Shown here in pieces: positions 17,233 through 24,866 of a DNA stretch of 64,000 bases. Source of the stretch: an uncultured Kiritimatiellota bacterium. GTDB lineage: Bacteria > Verrucomicrobiota > Kiritimatiellia > RFP12 > UBA1067. The translations under genes were made by a program, and so were the position numbers. Position 1 is the first letter of the stretch. Every line of letters starts with the position of its first letter. The notes below the pieces were generated by a model. That model searched no databases and was not told the origin of the DNA. It saw only the letters and a program-made list of their open reading frames with translations. The stretch is taken from positions 22,414 to 86,413 of the forward strand of contig CAKTZI010000011.1 in NCBI GenBank assembly GCA_934635385.1, given 5' to 3'.

Positions 17233-18759
17233 TCAGTACCGCTGCAGCAGCTCCAGCATCTTGCGGTCGATCCGATGGCCCTGGAACGCCTCATAGTCCA
17301 CGTCCGCGCGATTGCTGTCCAGCAGCCCGAACCCGCCGCGGAAGTTCCAGAACGCCCAGCCGATGTTGCGCGCCTTCAGCTCCTTCAGCAGGCTTTCGAG
17401 ATAGGCGAGCGACACGTCGTGCGGCGTCCGGTTGAAGACGCCCGTCTCGCCGACCATGACGAACCGCCCCGCCGCGAGCGCGTCCTCCCAGGGGGCGAAG
17501 ACGTTGTCGCGCAGGAAGTCCGCGCCCGTGTAGGCCGCTCCGTCCCGGTTCACGAGCGGCTGCGGCGCGTCCCAGCCCGCGAAGCGCACGGGCGTCCGCG
17601 CGGGCATCCACGGCAGCCGCCAGCGGTAGGACGGGACGACGCGCGCCGACCGCCCGTCCGCCGCGAACACGAGGGCGTCCACCTCCATCCAGTCGCCCTG
17701 ACCCAAGCCGATCTCCAGCCGCGCGCACGCCGGCACGTCCACCGCAAACGGCGCCACGGGTACACCCGCCCACTCCTCGTTGGAGCGCGCCACAAGGTTC
17801 GTGTAGCCGTCCGCCCCCTTCTCCTGCGGGAAGAAACGCCGGCGACCGACTTCGCGGCCGTCGGCCTTCACGACGAGTTCCGCGAGGCGGTTGACGCGAC
17901 CCGGCACGACCGTCAGCCGGCAGGCGGGTACCCGCTCGATGACGATCGGCTCGTCCACCCCCTTCTTGCGCGAGCCGTAGAGCGGACTCGTCACGGGGAC
18001 GGGCGGCCACTGCGGCGTCGGCCACGCGCCGTCGCGCCTGCACCAGGGCGCCTCGTAGTGCGTGATCTCCATCGGGTCGTACACGTGAAGGCTCAGGCCG
18101 ACGGACGCGGGAATCTCGCCGCGCGGCGGCATCCGCGCCATCTGGAGGCCGTCCGCCACGACGAACCGCGCGGGCGACTCAGCGTGGATCGCCTGCTCGC
18201 AGGCGGCGATGAACGCCGCGTAGGCCGCCGCGTCGCAGTCGGCGCTCGGCTCGTTGAAGAGGTTGAAGGAGAGGGCGTCGCCCGGAACGTCGCGGTAGCG
18301 GCGCGCGAAGAACGTCCAGCAGGCGACGTTCGCGCGGATGAGCGCAGGGGCTTCGAGAATCGCCTTCTTCGAGCGGCTGACCGCATAGTCCACGCCCGGC
18401 GGAATCGAGAAGCAGAACTGGATGTGGATGTTGTGCTTCCGGCCCCAGCCAAGCATCTCGTCGATGGGCGGGAAGAGCGCGGGGTCCGGCTCGAACGTGC
18501 CGGGACGGCAGAAGTAGCGGTGGTCGATCATGACGCGCGCGAAGTTGAAGCCCCAGTCGCGCATGAGGATGAGGTCGCGCTCGTCCCACGTCCCGGAGAA
18601 CATGCCCTTGATGGCCTTGCCGTCGATGTTGAAGCCGCGCCAGCGCACGGCGGGACGTCCCGGCGCGCCAGCGGGCGTCGCGTCCGCCGCGCACGCACCA
18701 CCGAAGCAGACGCCGAAGCCGAGAATGAACAGGAGAGCAATCTGTGAGCCGTTTTTCAT
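17233..18759 (-). CDS. Secreted GH5-family glycoside hydrolase
   Basis: A 508-residue secreted enzyme (signal IALLFILGFGVCFGGACA). The GH5 barrel begins VRWRGFNIDG; NLFNEPS near residue 170 holds the acid/base Glu and MVGETGVF near residue 436 the nucleophile Glu. About 130 residues between them (roughly 255-390), including the segment ARLEIGLGQGDWMEVDALVF, look like an inserted beta-rich domain, perhaps carbohydrate-binding. The likely activity is endo-beta-glycan hydrolysis (glucan or mannan), with specificity unknown. The gene is divergent from the PAS-AraC regulator. The ATG at 18759 sits only 9 bases from a GATAAT -10 in regulatory block B, so there is almost no leader. Confidence 0.8.
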   Translation of the reverse strand: MKNGSQIALLFILGFGVCFGGACAADATPAGAPGRPAVRWRGFNIDGKAIKGMFSGTWDERDLILMRDWGFNFARVMIDHRYFCRPGTFEPDPALFPPIDEMLGWGRKHNIHIQFCFSIPPGVDYAVSRSKKAILEAPALIRANVACWTFFARRYRDVPGDALSFNLFNEPSADCDAAAYAAFIAACEQAIHAESPARFVVADGLQMARMPPRGEIPASVGLSLHVYDPMEITHYEAPWCRRDGAWPTPQWPPVPVTSPLYGSRKKGVDEPIVIERVPACRLTVVPGRVNRLAELVVKADGREVGRRRFFPQEKGADGYTNLVARSNEEWAGVPVAPFAVDVPACARLEIGLGQGDWMEVDALVFAADGRSARVVPSYRWRLPWMPARTPVRFAGWDAPQPLVNRDGAAYTGADFLRDNVFAPWEDALAAGRFVMVGETGVFNRTPHDVSLAYLESLLKELKARNIGWAFWNFRGGFGLLDSNRADVDYEAFQGHRIDRKMLELLQRY

Positions 18760-18862
18760 GGTGTGCGTATTATCGCATAATCCGCCAGCAAATGCTTGCA
18801 CGATTGGGCTAAAAAAGTGTATGATCGGCTCATCCCCTTCAAGGCGGGAATACAAGGGCGCG
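18745..18862 (-). promoter_or_regulatory. Regulatory block B upstream of the GH5 gene
   Basis: Matches block A at 9264..9385. It lies directly between the GH5 gene and the divergent regulator gene, which makes that regulator the obvious candidate to bind it. The minus strand carries the invariant core AGCCCAATCGTGCAAG and an extended -10 TGCGATAAT 9 bases before the GH5 ATG. Confidence 0.65.
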
Positions 18863-18932
18863 ACAGGCGGAGACGCCTTGGCGCCGACCGTCCGGGCCGA
18901 CGGCCCTCATCGCCGCGCGCCCCTGATTTTGC

Positions 18933-18938
18933 TATAAT
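18933..18938 (+). promoter_or_regulatory. -10 box TATAAT of the AraC-type gene, leaderless arrangement
   Basis: TATAAT is followed by exactly 6 bases and then the ATG at 18945, so transcription should begin at or very near the start codon. No Shine-Dalgarno is possible. Confidence 0.55.
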
Positions 18939-18944
18939 TCCCGC

Positions 18945-19886
18945 ATGACGAGATCTGACAAGACACAGGGGCAGGGCCGAAAGAACAGGACGCACAAGAC
19001 GCAGAGGACGCACAAGACAGGCTTGGCGAACCCTGCGGCCTGTTCGCCTTGCGGGTCTTCTGCTTCAGCGTCCCCTGCGTCCTGTTCGTCCCGTGCGTCC
19101 TGTTTGCCCCCAGCCGGCACCACCGCCCTGACCGACCCGGAGAAGGAGGCTCTGCGCGCGGCATTCTTCGCCGCGCTCGGGCCGAACGCCGCCGTCTTCA
19201 AGGAACTGCTGGAGCGCGCCCCCGAGCTGTGCTTCTACATGAAGGACCGCGAGGGCCGCATCATGGCCCTGAACCGCCGCAACTGCGAAGTCTGCAACAT
19301 CCGCAGCGAATGGGACGCGATCGGCCGCACGTCACGCGACCTCTTTCCGCCGACGCTCGCCGACGACTACATGGAGCTGGATCACGAGGTCCTGAAGACG
19401 GGGCGCCCCGTCCTCCAGCGCGTCACCGCCCACCCCGCCGACTACTCCAACCGCCTGATGATCTCCGACGTCTATCCGCTGCGCGACCGGCGCGGACGCC
19501 TCATCGGCACGGCCCGCGCCTACCGGCTCACGAGCCGCGACTCGTCCGAGGCGCGCAACTACAACGCCCTGCGCGCCGTCGCGACCGAGATCGACCGGCG
19601 CTATGCCGAACCCCTTTCGCTCGACGCCCTGGCCCAGCGGGCGGGCATGTCGAAGAGCACGTTCAAGCGCACGTTCACCCGGCTTTTCGAGGTCTCGCCC
19701 GGCCAGTACCTGCTGCGCGTGCGGCTCAACGCCGCGCGGCGGCTGCTGGAGACGACGGACAAGCTCATCTCCGACGTCGCGCTCGACTGCGGCTTCTACG
19801 ACCAAAGCCACTTCAGCCGCCTCTTCCGCCGCGCGCGCGGCCTCACGCCCGGCGCCTATCGCCGCGCCCACGCGCAGACGGGATAG
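18945..19886 (+). CDS. PAS-domain AraC-family transcriptional regulator
   Basis: A 313-residue protein. After a low-complexity N-terminus (about 60 residues, made by an inverted repeat) comes a PAS domain (residues 80-195; LCFYMKDREGRIMALNRRN, IGRTSRDLF), then the AraC helix-turn-helix pair (residues 215-310; LSLDALAQRAGMSKSTFKRT and DVALDCGFYDQSHFSRLFRR). The sensor is cytoplasmic, unlike the cupin domain of classical AraC. It is divergent from the GH5 gene across block B, and a similar block precedes the 9.3-kb glycan operon, so it probably controls both; the ligand is unknown. The true start could lie within the repeat, but the TATAAT 6 bases before this ATG favours 18945. Confidence 0.82.
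   Translation: MTRSDKTQGQGRKNRTHKTQRTHKTGLANPAACSPCGSSASASPASCSSRASCLPPAGTTALTDPEKEALRAAFFAALGPNAAVFKELLERAPELCFYMKDREGRIMALNRRNCEVCNIRSEWDAIGRTSRDLFPPTLADDYMELDHEVLKTGRPVLQRVTAHPADYSNRLMISDVYPLRDRRGRLIGTARAYRLTSRDSSEARNYNALRAVATEIDRRYAEPLSLDALAQRAGMSKSTFKRTFTRLFEVSPGQYLLRVRLNAARRLLETTDKLISDVALDCGFYDQSHFSRLFRRARGLTPGAYRRAHAQTG
18984..19106. repeat. GGACGCACAAGACGCAGAG-type inverted repeat at the AraC N-terminus
   Basis: The left arm repeats AGGACGCACAAGACGCAGAG with a period near 9-10 bases. The right arm (CCTGCGTCCTGTTCGTCCCG and onward) is its approximate complement. In frame it encodes a Lys/Thr-rich then Ser/Cys-rich leader with no likely structure. Confidence 0.6.
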
Positions 19887-19956
19887 GTCGCCTCGTCCTC
19901 GTTCCACCAGACGCCTGACAGGACTGGCTTCACGACGCTTCGCGCCCTGCAAGCCC

Positions 19957-20697
19957 TCAGACCCCCATCAGAACAAAGGAGTAGTTGTCGGGGGCGCCGT
20001 GGCGGACGACATCCGCCGCGATGCGCGCCGCCGCTGCGTCCAGCGTCGGCGCGGCGGACACGAAAGCGGCGAGGCGTCCGGCCGAGACGACATCGTGCAC
20101 GCCGTCCGTGCAAAGGAGAAACCGCGAGGAATCCGTCGACTCGAGTTCCGTCCATTCGACGCGCACCGTCTCCGCCGCGCCGATCGCGCGCGTGAGCGCA
20201 TGGCTGCCGCCGCCGAGGCGGTGGTCATGCGTCAGCAGTTCCGGCATGCCGCGCCGGAAGCGGTAGATGCGGCTGTCGCCGACATTGCAGATCGCCGCAT
20301 GGCGCGGATTCGCCGGATCGAGCACAAGCGCGGCGACCGTCGAGGCCACGAGCGGCACGCCCTTCTCGCGGGCGTAGGCGTACAGGGCCGCGTTCGCGTC
20401 CTCAATGGCCTTCTGCACCGCCGACGTGCGGGCCTTGAACGTGTCCGCCGCCGCATAGACGACCATCTTCAGGTTCGCGCACACGATCTCGCTCGCCCGC
20501 GCGCCTTCCGCGCCGCCGCCCACGCCGTCCGCGACGCAGTAGACGAGCCGTTCGTCATCGACAAAGAGGTGATCCTGGTTGTCGGCGCGCGCCAGCCCCG
20601 TTTCGCTCATCGCGGCGGAGCGGATCCGCGATGCCTCGGACGACGGCGCGGCATCCGCCGAGGACCTTTCCCTTTTGCGAAACCCGAAGAGAATCAT
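19957..20697 (-). CDS. PP2C-family Ser/Thr protein phosphatase
   Basis: A 246-residue PP2C (PPM) catalytic domain. Metal-binding and core motifs are all present: ARADNQDH (residues 36-43), CVADGVGGGAEGARAS (54-69), NVGDSRIYRF (138-147), LCTDGVHDVV (195-204) and GAPDNYSFVL near the C-terminus. There is no membrane segment, so it is cytoplasmic and expected to reverse Ser/Thr phosphorylation with Mn2+ or Mg2+; no partner kinase lies in the window. It starts 12 bases after the stop of the glycosidase-like gene and is probably co-transcribed with it, an unexpected pairing. It converges with the AraC-type gene across 70 bases. Confidence 0.88.
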   Translation of the reverse strand: MILFGFRKRERSSADAAPSSEASRIRSAAMSETGLARADNQDHLFVDDERLVYCVADGVGGGAEGARASEIVCANLKMVVYAAADTFKARTSAVQKAIEDANAALYAYAREKGVPLVASTVAALVLDPANPRHAAICNVGDSRIYRFRRGMPELLTHDHRLGGGSHALTRAIGAAETVRVEWTELESTDSSRFLLCTDGVHDVVSAGRLAAFVSAAPTLDAAAARIAADVVRHGAPDNYSFVLMGV

Positions 20698-20708
20698 CGT
20701 CTCACGCC

Positions 20709-22490
20709 TTACTTGTCCAGCAGGGCCCAGTCCTGTGCCGCGACCGTCGCGCCGCCGACGCGGACGGGCGCGTCCGTGAAGTTGACGACGACCGACTCGC
20801 CGTTGGCGTAGCTCGTCTTGAACACGCCCGGCGCGACTTCCGCATGGTCGTCGATGAACTCCAGCTGCAGGTGCTTGAGCTTCTGGTAGACGTCGTAGCC
20901 TTCCTTGATCTTCGCGACCGACTGCCGCAGCTCCTCGTCCGTCGCACAGCCGAGGTCCTCGTTGCCCATCCAGTTGTTCCCGACCGTCAGGAACTTCGCG
21001 TAGAAGTAGAAGCACGGACGCGCCGCGAACTCGACGGCCTTGATCTGCGTGAGACGATCCTTGAGCGGCGCATTCATCGTCGTCGTGAACGGGTTGTTTG
21101 CGATGATGCCGTTGTAGACGACCTGCCAGATCGGCACGACGCGCTTCGCGAGGCCCTTGCCCGCCGCATAGTCGCGCGCAATCGCCTGCGGGTCGCCGAA
21201 ATAGGCGTAGAGCGCGTAGTCGAGGTTGCCGGCGAACCAGTCGCCGCCGCTCTCGCTCGCGAAGCCGCCGAGGTCGCGCTGCGAGATCGCCGCGCACGCG
21301 CCCCAGAACTTCGCGCCGTCCGCCGGCGAGCAGGGATGCCGCCTGTCCGTGCAGGCGAGCGGCTCGCAGATGGACACGACGTCGAAGTAGCCGAGGCCCG
21401 TGAAGCCGAACGCCGCCATGCGCGGGATGTCGCGCGTGCAGAACTTCTCGTAGGCGCGCTGCGGGCACATGTAGTAGGGGCGGCCGCCGCCCCACGTCAC
21501 CTTCCCGTTGCGCGTCGGCCGCAGGAAGCCGTCCGCGTCCTTCAGCACCCACTCGCCGTCCCAGTCGGCGGAGACAGTGTAGCCCTCGTAGAAGTTGCCG
21601 TGCGGCACGATGAGGTAGCCGGCGTCGCGCGCATGGCGGATCGCCGCCTTCAGCTTCGCGTCGCCGCCGAGCTTCGGCTCGGACGGGAAGACCTGCGGCC
21701 AGCGGCCGTCGTGCCCGCCGATGTTCCAGCCGACAAGGCAGAGCTCGGCGTCGCCCACGCCCTGCCGCTTGAGCTCGTCCACGATGTCGCGGACGCGGTC
21801 GAAGGTGACCATGGCCTTCACCTCCGGCTCGCTCTCCGGCGACTGGTGCGGCACGGGGCTCGGCACGGGCTTCCACGCCTGGCGGATGCGGATCTCCGGC
21901 GCGAGAATCGCCTTCTCCAGCGTCGGGTTCGACGCGAAGCGCGTACGGAACGGCTTCACCGCGCCGCGCGCGAGCTGGTAGTCCCGGTAGATCTTCGCGA
22001 GCGCCGCATACGGCGTGCCCGGCGCGCGGCGGTGGTAGACGATCACGAGGTCTTCATAGGGGTCGCGGCAAAGCCCTTCCTCCAACGTCGCGGCGACCGT
22101 GTAAGCGCCCTTCTCCGCGCGCACCGTCTCGCGCACGAACCACTTGAGCGACGTCACGACCGCGAGACAGGCGCCGCGCGGATTCGACCATCCGAACATC
22201 GGCATCGACATGCGCTCCTCGCCGGCGAAGAACGTGCCGTCGTCACGGTCGTATTCGCCATAGACGCCGTAGGGCGTGAACCAGTAGCCCGCCTCGCCCC
22301 TCGTCGCGTGCGCGAAGTCGGGCACGACGTCCAGCCGCTTCGCCTTCATCGCGCGGATCCTCTCGCGGCTCACGGTCAGCGTCTCGCCGCCTTCGGTCGG
22401 CACGAGATCGACCGTCTCCGTCACGACGCGCCCGTCGCTCATCGTCCAGTTCAGCGCCGCCGTCGCGGCCAGCACCAGCATCATCTGCAT
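20709..22490 (-). CDS. Secreted glycosidase-like TIM-barrel protein, family uncertain
   Basis: A 593-residue protein with a short signal-like N-terminus (MQMMLVLAATAALNWT). The first 180 residues look beta-rich. The rest reads as a TIM barrel of the kind found in uncharacterised glycosidase-like families (DUF5696/DUF6259-like): LVGWNIGGHDGRWPQVFP near residue 240, YLIVPHGNFYEGY near 275, FTGLGYFDVVSICEP near 360, where Asp and Glu could be catalytic, then a C-terminal beta domain ending AAQDWALLDK. The exact family is a guess, and I assign no substrate. An AAGGACAA ribosome binding site precedes the ATG. The PP2C gene follows after 11 bases. Confidence 0.6.
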   Translation of the reverse strand: MQMMLVLAATAALNWTMSDGRVVTETVDLVPTEGGETLTVSRERIRAMKAKRLDVVPDFAHATRGEAGYWFTPYGVYGEYDRDDGTFFAGEERMSMPMFGWSNPRGACLAVVTSLKWFVRETVRAEKGAYTVAATLEEGLCRDPYEDLVIVYHRRAPGTPYAALAKIYRDYQLARGAVKPFRTRFASNPTLEKAILAPEIRIRQAWKPVPSPVPHQSPESEPEVKAMVTFDRVRDIVDELKRQGVGDAELCLVGWNIGGHDGRWPQVFPSEPKLGGDAKLKAAIRHARDAGYLIVPHGNFYEGYTVSADWDGEWVLKDADGFLRPTRNGKVTWGGGRPYYMCPQRAYEKFCTRDIPRMAAFGFTGLGYFDVVSICEPLACTDRRHPCSPADGAKFWGACAAISQRDLGGFASESGGDWFAGNLDYALYAYFGDPQAIARDYAAGKGLAKRVVPIWQVVYNGIIANNPFTTTMNAPLKDRLTQIKAVEFAARPCFYFYAKFLTVGNNWMGNEDLGCATDEELRQSVAKIKEGYDVYQKLKHLQLEFIDDHAEVAPGVFKTSYANGESVVVNFTDAPVRVGGATVAAQDWALLDK

Positions 22491-22579
22491 ATCCGATTTG
22501 TCCTTTCTGTCTGTCTTGACTGCGTATGATTAGTTTCCTGTAGTCTATCAAACTTCCGTCCCGCACGTCAACGCCACGC

Positions 22580-22990
22580 CTAGTCGACGTCTGGCGGCGT
22601 CACCTTTCGCCGCAGGGCCTTGATCTCGGAATGGGCGTGCTTGGCGTCGAGCATCTTCTGCTTCTGACGGCGCGAACGGCGGCGTTTCTGGCGGCGGATC
22701 TTCTCGCGCTTCTGCCGCGCGTCGCTCTTGCGCTTGTGTTCGCGTTCGAGAATCGTCTCCGCCAGCGTCCGCCGCGCGAGCCAGCGGTTCGTCTCGCGGC
22801 TGCGCGTCTCGCCGCAGCGGACGGCCAGTCCGCTCGGCTCGTGTTCGAGGCGGACGACGTTCGACGTCTTGTTCGTCTTCTGTCCGCCCGGCCCGCCGCC
22901 GAGGATGAAACTCTCCTCCAGGTCCTCCTCGAAGACGGACGCCTCGGCCATCAGGGCCTTGATCTTCTCGATCGTCTCCGGCGAGATCAT
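22580..22990 (-). CDS. Release-factor-like peptidyl-tRNA hydrolase (RF-1 GGQ domain)
   Basis: A 136-residue protein with only the catalytic domain of class I release factors. The GGQ loop is GGGPGGQKTNKTSN (residues 27-40), followed by VRCGETRSRETNRWLARR and a long basic C-terminal tail (KRKSDARQKREKIRRQKRRR). This layout resembles ArfB/YaeJ-type rescue factors, whose basic tail sits in the empty mRNA channel of stalled ribosomes. It lacks codon-recognition domains, so a rescue role is likely but not certain. It is the last gene of the murI-queH-gph set; its ATG overlaps the gph stop by 4 bases. Confidence 0.8.
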   Translation of the reverse strand: MISPETIEKIKALMAEASVFEEDLEESFILGGGPGGQKTNKTSNVVRLEHEPSGLAVRCGETRSRETNRWLARRTLAETILEREHKRKSDARQKREKIRRQKRRRSRRQKQKMLDAKHAHSEIKALRRKVTPPDVD

Positions 22991-23628
22991 TCGTCCTCCT
23001 TCAGATAGCGCAGAAGCTCATCGAACCGGCTGATGCGAACCGTGTAGCGGGTGTCGCCGAGCGAGCCGAAGCCGTAGGCGCAGAACGCGCTCTTCACGCC
23101 CGCGTTCGCCGCGCAGTCGAGATCCGTCCAGCTGTCGCCGACCATCCAGTCGCGGGACGAGAGGCGGTGTCCGCCGAGGCGCGCCGCACAGTCGCGGAGC
23201 GGCAAGGCGGACGGCTTCATTTCCGCGCAGTCGCCGCCCGCCACCACGGCCGAACCGAAGAGGCGGTCGAGGCCGAACTTCTCGAGGATCATCCGCGTCG
23301 CGAAATTCGGCTTGTTCGTGTTGACGCCCAGACGCCAGCCGCGCCGCGCGAGTTCCGTCAGCGTCTCGCGCACGCCGGGATAGAGCGTGACCGACTCGCA
23401 GCAGTGCTCGGCGTAGTGGCTGCGGAAGATCGCCGCAACGTCTTCGCCCGTCCGTTCGGGTATCGCGTGGTCGAGCAGGTAGCGCGCGCCACGTCCGACG
23501 AAGCCGATGACCGTCTCGACCGGCAGCTCCGCAAGCCCCAGGTCGCGCCGCGTGTGGTTGACCGTCGCCGCCAAGTCGGCCTTCGAGTCGATCAGCGTAC
23601 CGTCCATGTCAAAGAAAACCGCATTCAT
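22987..23628 (-). CDS. HAD-family phosphatase, phosphoglycolate phosphatase-like
   Basis: A 213-residue HAD hydrolase. Motif I is FFDMDGTLIDSKADLAATVN (nucleophile Asp8), motif II lies in GVNTNKPN, and motif III/IV is MVGDSWTDLDCAANAG. The helical cap after residue 15 is of the phosphoglycolate phosphatase (Gph) type. It probably dephosphorylates 2-phosphoglycolate or a similar small phosphate ester in the cytoplasm; HAD substrate calls from sequence are weak. It overlaps the genes on both sides by 4 bases (ATGA), so it is translationally coupled. Confidence 0.8.
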   Translation of the reverse strand: MNAVFFDMDGTLIDSKADLAATVNHTRRDLGLAELPVETVIGFVGRGARYLLDHAIPERTGEDVAAIFRSHYAEHCCESVTLYPGVRETLTELARRGWRLGVNTNKPNFATRMILEKFGLDRLFGSAVVAGGDCAEMKPSALPLRDCAARLGGHRLSSRDWMVGDSWTDLDCAANAGVKSAFCAYGFGSLGDTRYTVRISRFDELLRYLKEDE

Positions 23629-24185
23629 GCCCGTGTCTCCCGTTTCGAGAACTCGCAGCCGCAGTACGACTGCCGATAAAGCCCCAGTTCCGCCGCGCGG
23701 CGGACGGACAGCTTGAAGCCCTCCTTCTTCTTGAAATCAATCGTCAGGAACTGCGGCGCGCCCGGGCCGGACGCCACATCGGACATCGCCGCCTGCCCCG
23801 CCGCGAAGACGACGGCGCTCACCTTGTGCGGCGAGACGGTCAGCGACGTCGAGAACGTGTCGAGTCCGTTCGCCGCCGCGAACGCCGCCGCCTTCGCAAG
23901 GCTGTAGCGGAAGCACCGCGCACACCGCGCGCCCTTCTCCGGCGCGTCCTCGTAGCCGGCGGCGACTTCGCGCAGCCACTCGGCATGGTCATAGGGAAGC
24001 GCGGCGAAGGGGACGCCCTCGACACGCGCCAACCGCTCGGCGGCGACCCTGCGCCGCTCGAATTCCTCCGCCGTGTCGATGTTCGAGTTCGCGAAGAGCA
24101 GCGTGACGTCATACCCGACGTCCCGCAGACGCGGCACGCAGGCAGACGCGCACGGCCCGCAGCACGCATGAAGGACAGCCGTCAT
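23625..24185 (-). CDS. queH: Epoxyqueuosine reductase QueH
   Basis: A 186-residue QueH (DUF208) protein, which reduces epoxyqueuosine to queuosine in tRNA. The diagnostic Cys pairs are present: HACCGPC at residues 6-12, RCARCFRYSL in the middle and SYCGCEFS at the C-terminus, which bind an iron-sulfur cluster and metal in the family. SLTVSPHK is also conserved. The start is the ATG at 24185, which opens directly on the family N-terminus and overlaps the murI stop as ATGA. No other queuosine gene lies in the window. Confidence 0.9.
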   Translation of the reverse strand: MTAVLHACCGPCASACVPRLRDVGYDVTLLFANSNIDTAEEFERRRVAAERLARVEGVPFAALPYDHAEWLREVAAGYEDAPEKGARCARCFRYSLAKAAAFAAANGLDTFSTSLTVSPHKVSAVVFAAGQAAMSDVASGPGAPQFLTIDFKKKEGFKLSVRRAAELGLYRQSYCGCEFSKRETRA

Positions 24186-24862
24186 TTCATTCCTTTCAGG
24201 ACACGCCGGATCTGCCACGCGACGGCGTCCGACGGATCAATCACCTCGGCGCGTCCCGCGCAGACCTTTTCGATCACGGGCTTCAGGTGCGGAAAGTGCG
24301 TGCAGCCGAGGACGATGCGGTCGGCCCCCGCCTTCAGAAGCGGCTCGATCTTCGCACGGACGATCCGCTCGACCTCCAAACCATCCAAACCTCCCAAACC
24401 TTCCAAACCAGCCTTCTCAACTATCTCAACGAACTCGTCGGCGACGACGGCGAGCACCGTCACGTCCTGCGCAAACCGCGCCTTCGTCTCGTTGTAAAGG
24501 CGACCGTGGAACGTGCCCGCCGTCGCGAGGACGCCGACGATGCCCGTCGCCGACTTGAGTGCGGCGGGCTTCAGCGCGGGCTCGATGCCGACGAACGGCA
24601 CGTGCGGATAGTGCGCGCGCAGGTAATCGATCGCGGCGGCCGTCGCCGTGTTGCAGGCGACGACGACGAGGCCGCAGCCACGCCGCAGAAGCTCTTCGGT
24701 GTTCGCGACCGAGAGCCGGATGATATCCTCCGGCGGCCTGTTGCCGTAGGGACAGTTCTTCGAGTCGGCGAGGTATTCCGTCGCGACGTCCGGGCAGAGC
24801 TTCTGAAACGCGCGCAGGATGCACGTGCCGCCGATGCCGCTGTCGAAAAAGCCGACCTTCAA
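24182..24862 (-). CDS. murI: Glutamate racemase with a small in-frame repeat insert
   Basis: A 226-residue racemase supplying D-glutamate for peptidoglycan. The two catalytic Cys are in VACNTAT (C70) and LGCTHFPH (C187); GFFDSGIGG is the N-terminal signature. The start codon is TTG, the only one that gives the canonical MKVGFFDSG, and it lies 4 bases after the stop of a pseudopilin gene. Between EIVE and VERIV is the segment KAGLEGLGGLDGLE, encoded by a short TTTGGAGG-type tandem repeat (24372..24410). The insert lies at the surface in known racemase structures (inference) and leaves both active-site halves intact. Confidence 0.92.
   Translation of the reverse strand: MKVGFFDSGIGGTCILRAFQKLCPDVATEYLADSKNCPYGNRPPEDIIRLSVANTEELLRRGCGLVVVACNTATAAAIDYLRAHYPHVPFVGIEPALKPAALKSATGIVGVLATAGTFHGRLYNETKARFAQDVTVLAVVADEFVEIVEKAGLEGLGGLDGLEVERIVRAKIEPLLKAGADRIVLGCTHFPHLKPVIEKVCAGRAEVIDPSDAVAWQIRRVLKGMK
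24372..24410. repeat. TTTGG(A/G)(G/T)GG tandem repeat inside murI
   Basis: Read on the coding strand as repeated TTTGGAAGG, TTTGGGAGG, TTTGGATGG and TTTGGAGG units of 9 bases. The period of three codons keeps the frame and encodes the Gly-Leu repeat. A similar tract is in mnmE at 35348..35410. Confidence 0.7.
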
Positions 24863-24866
24863 GACG

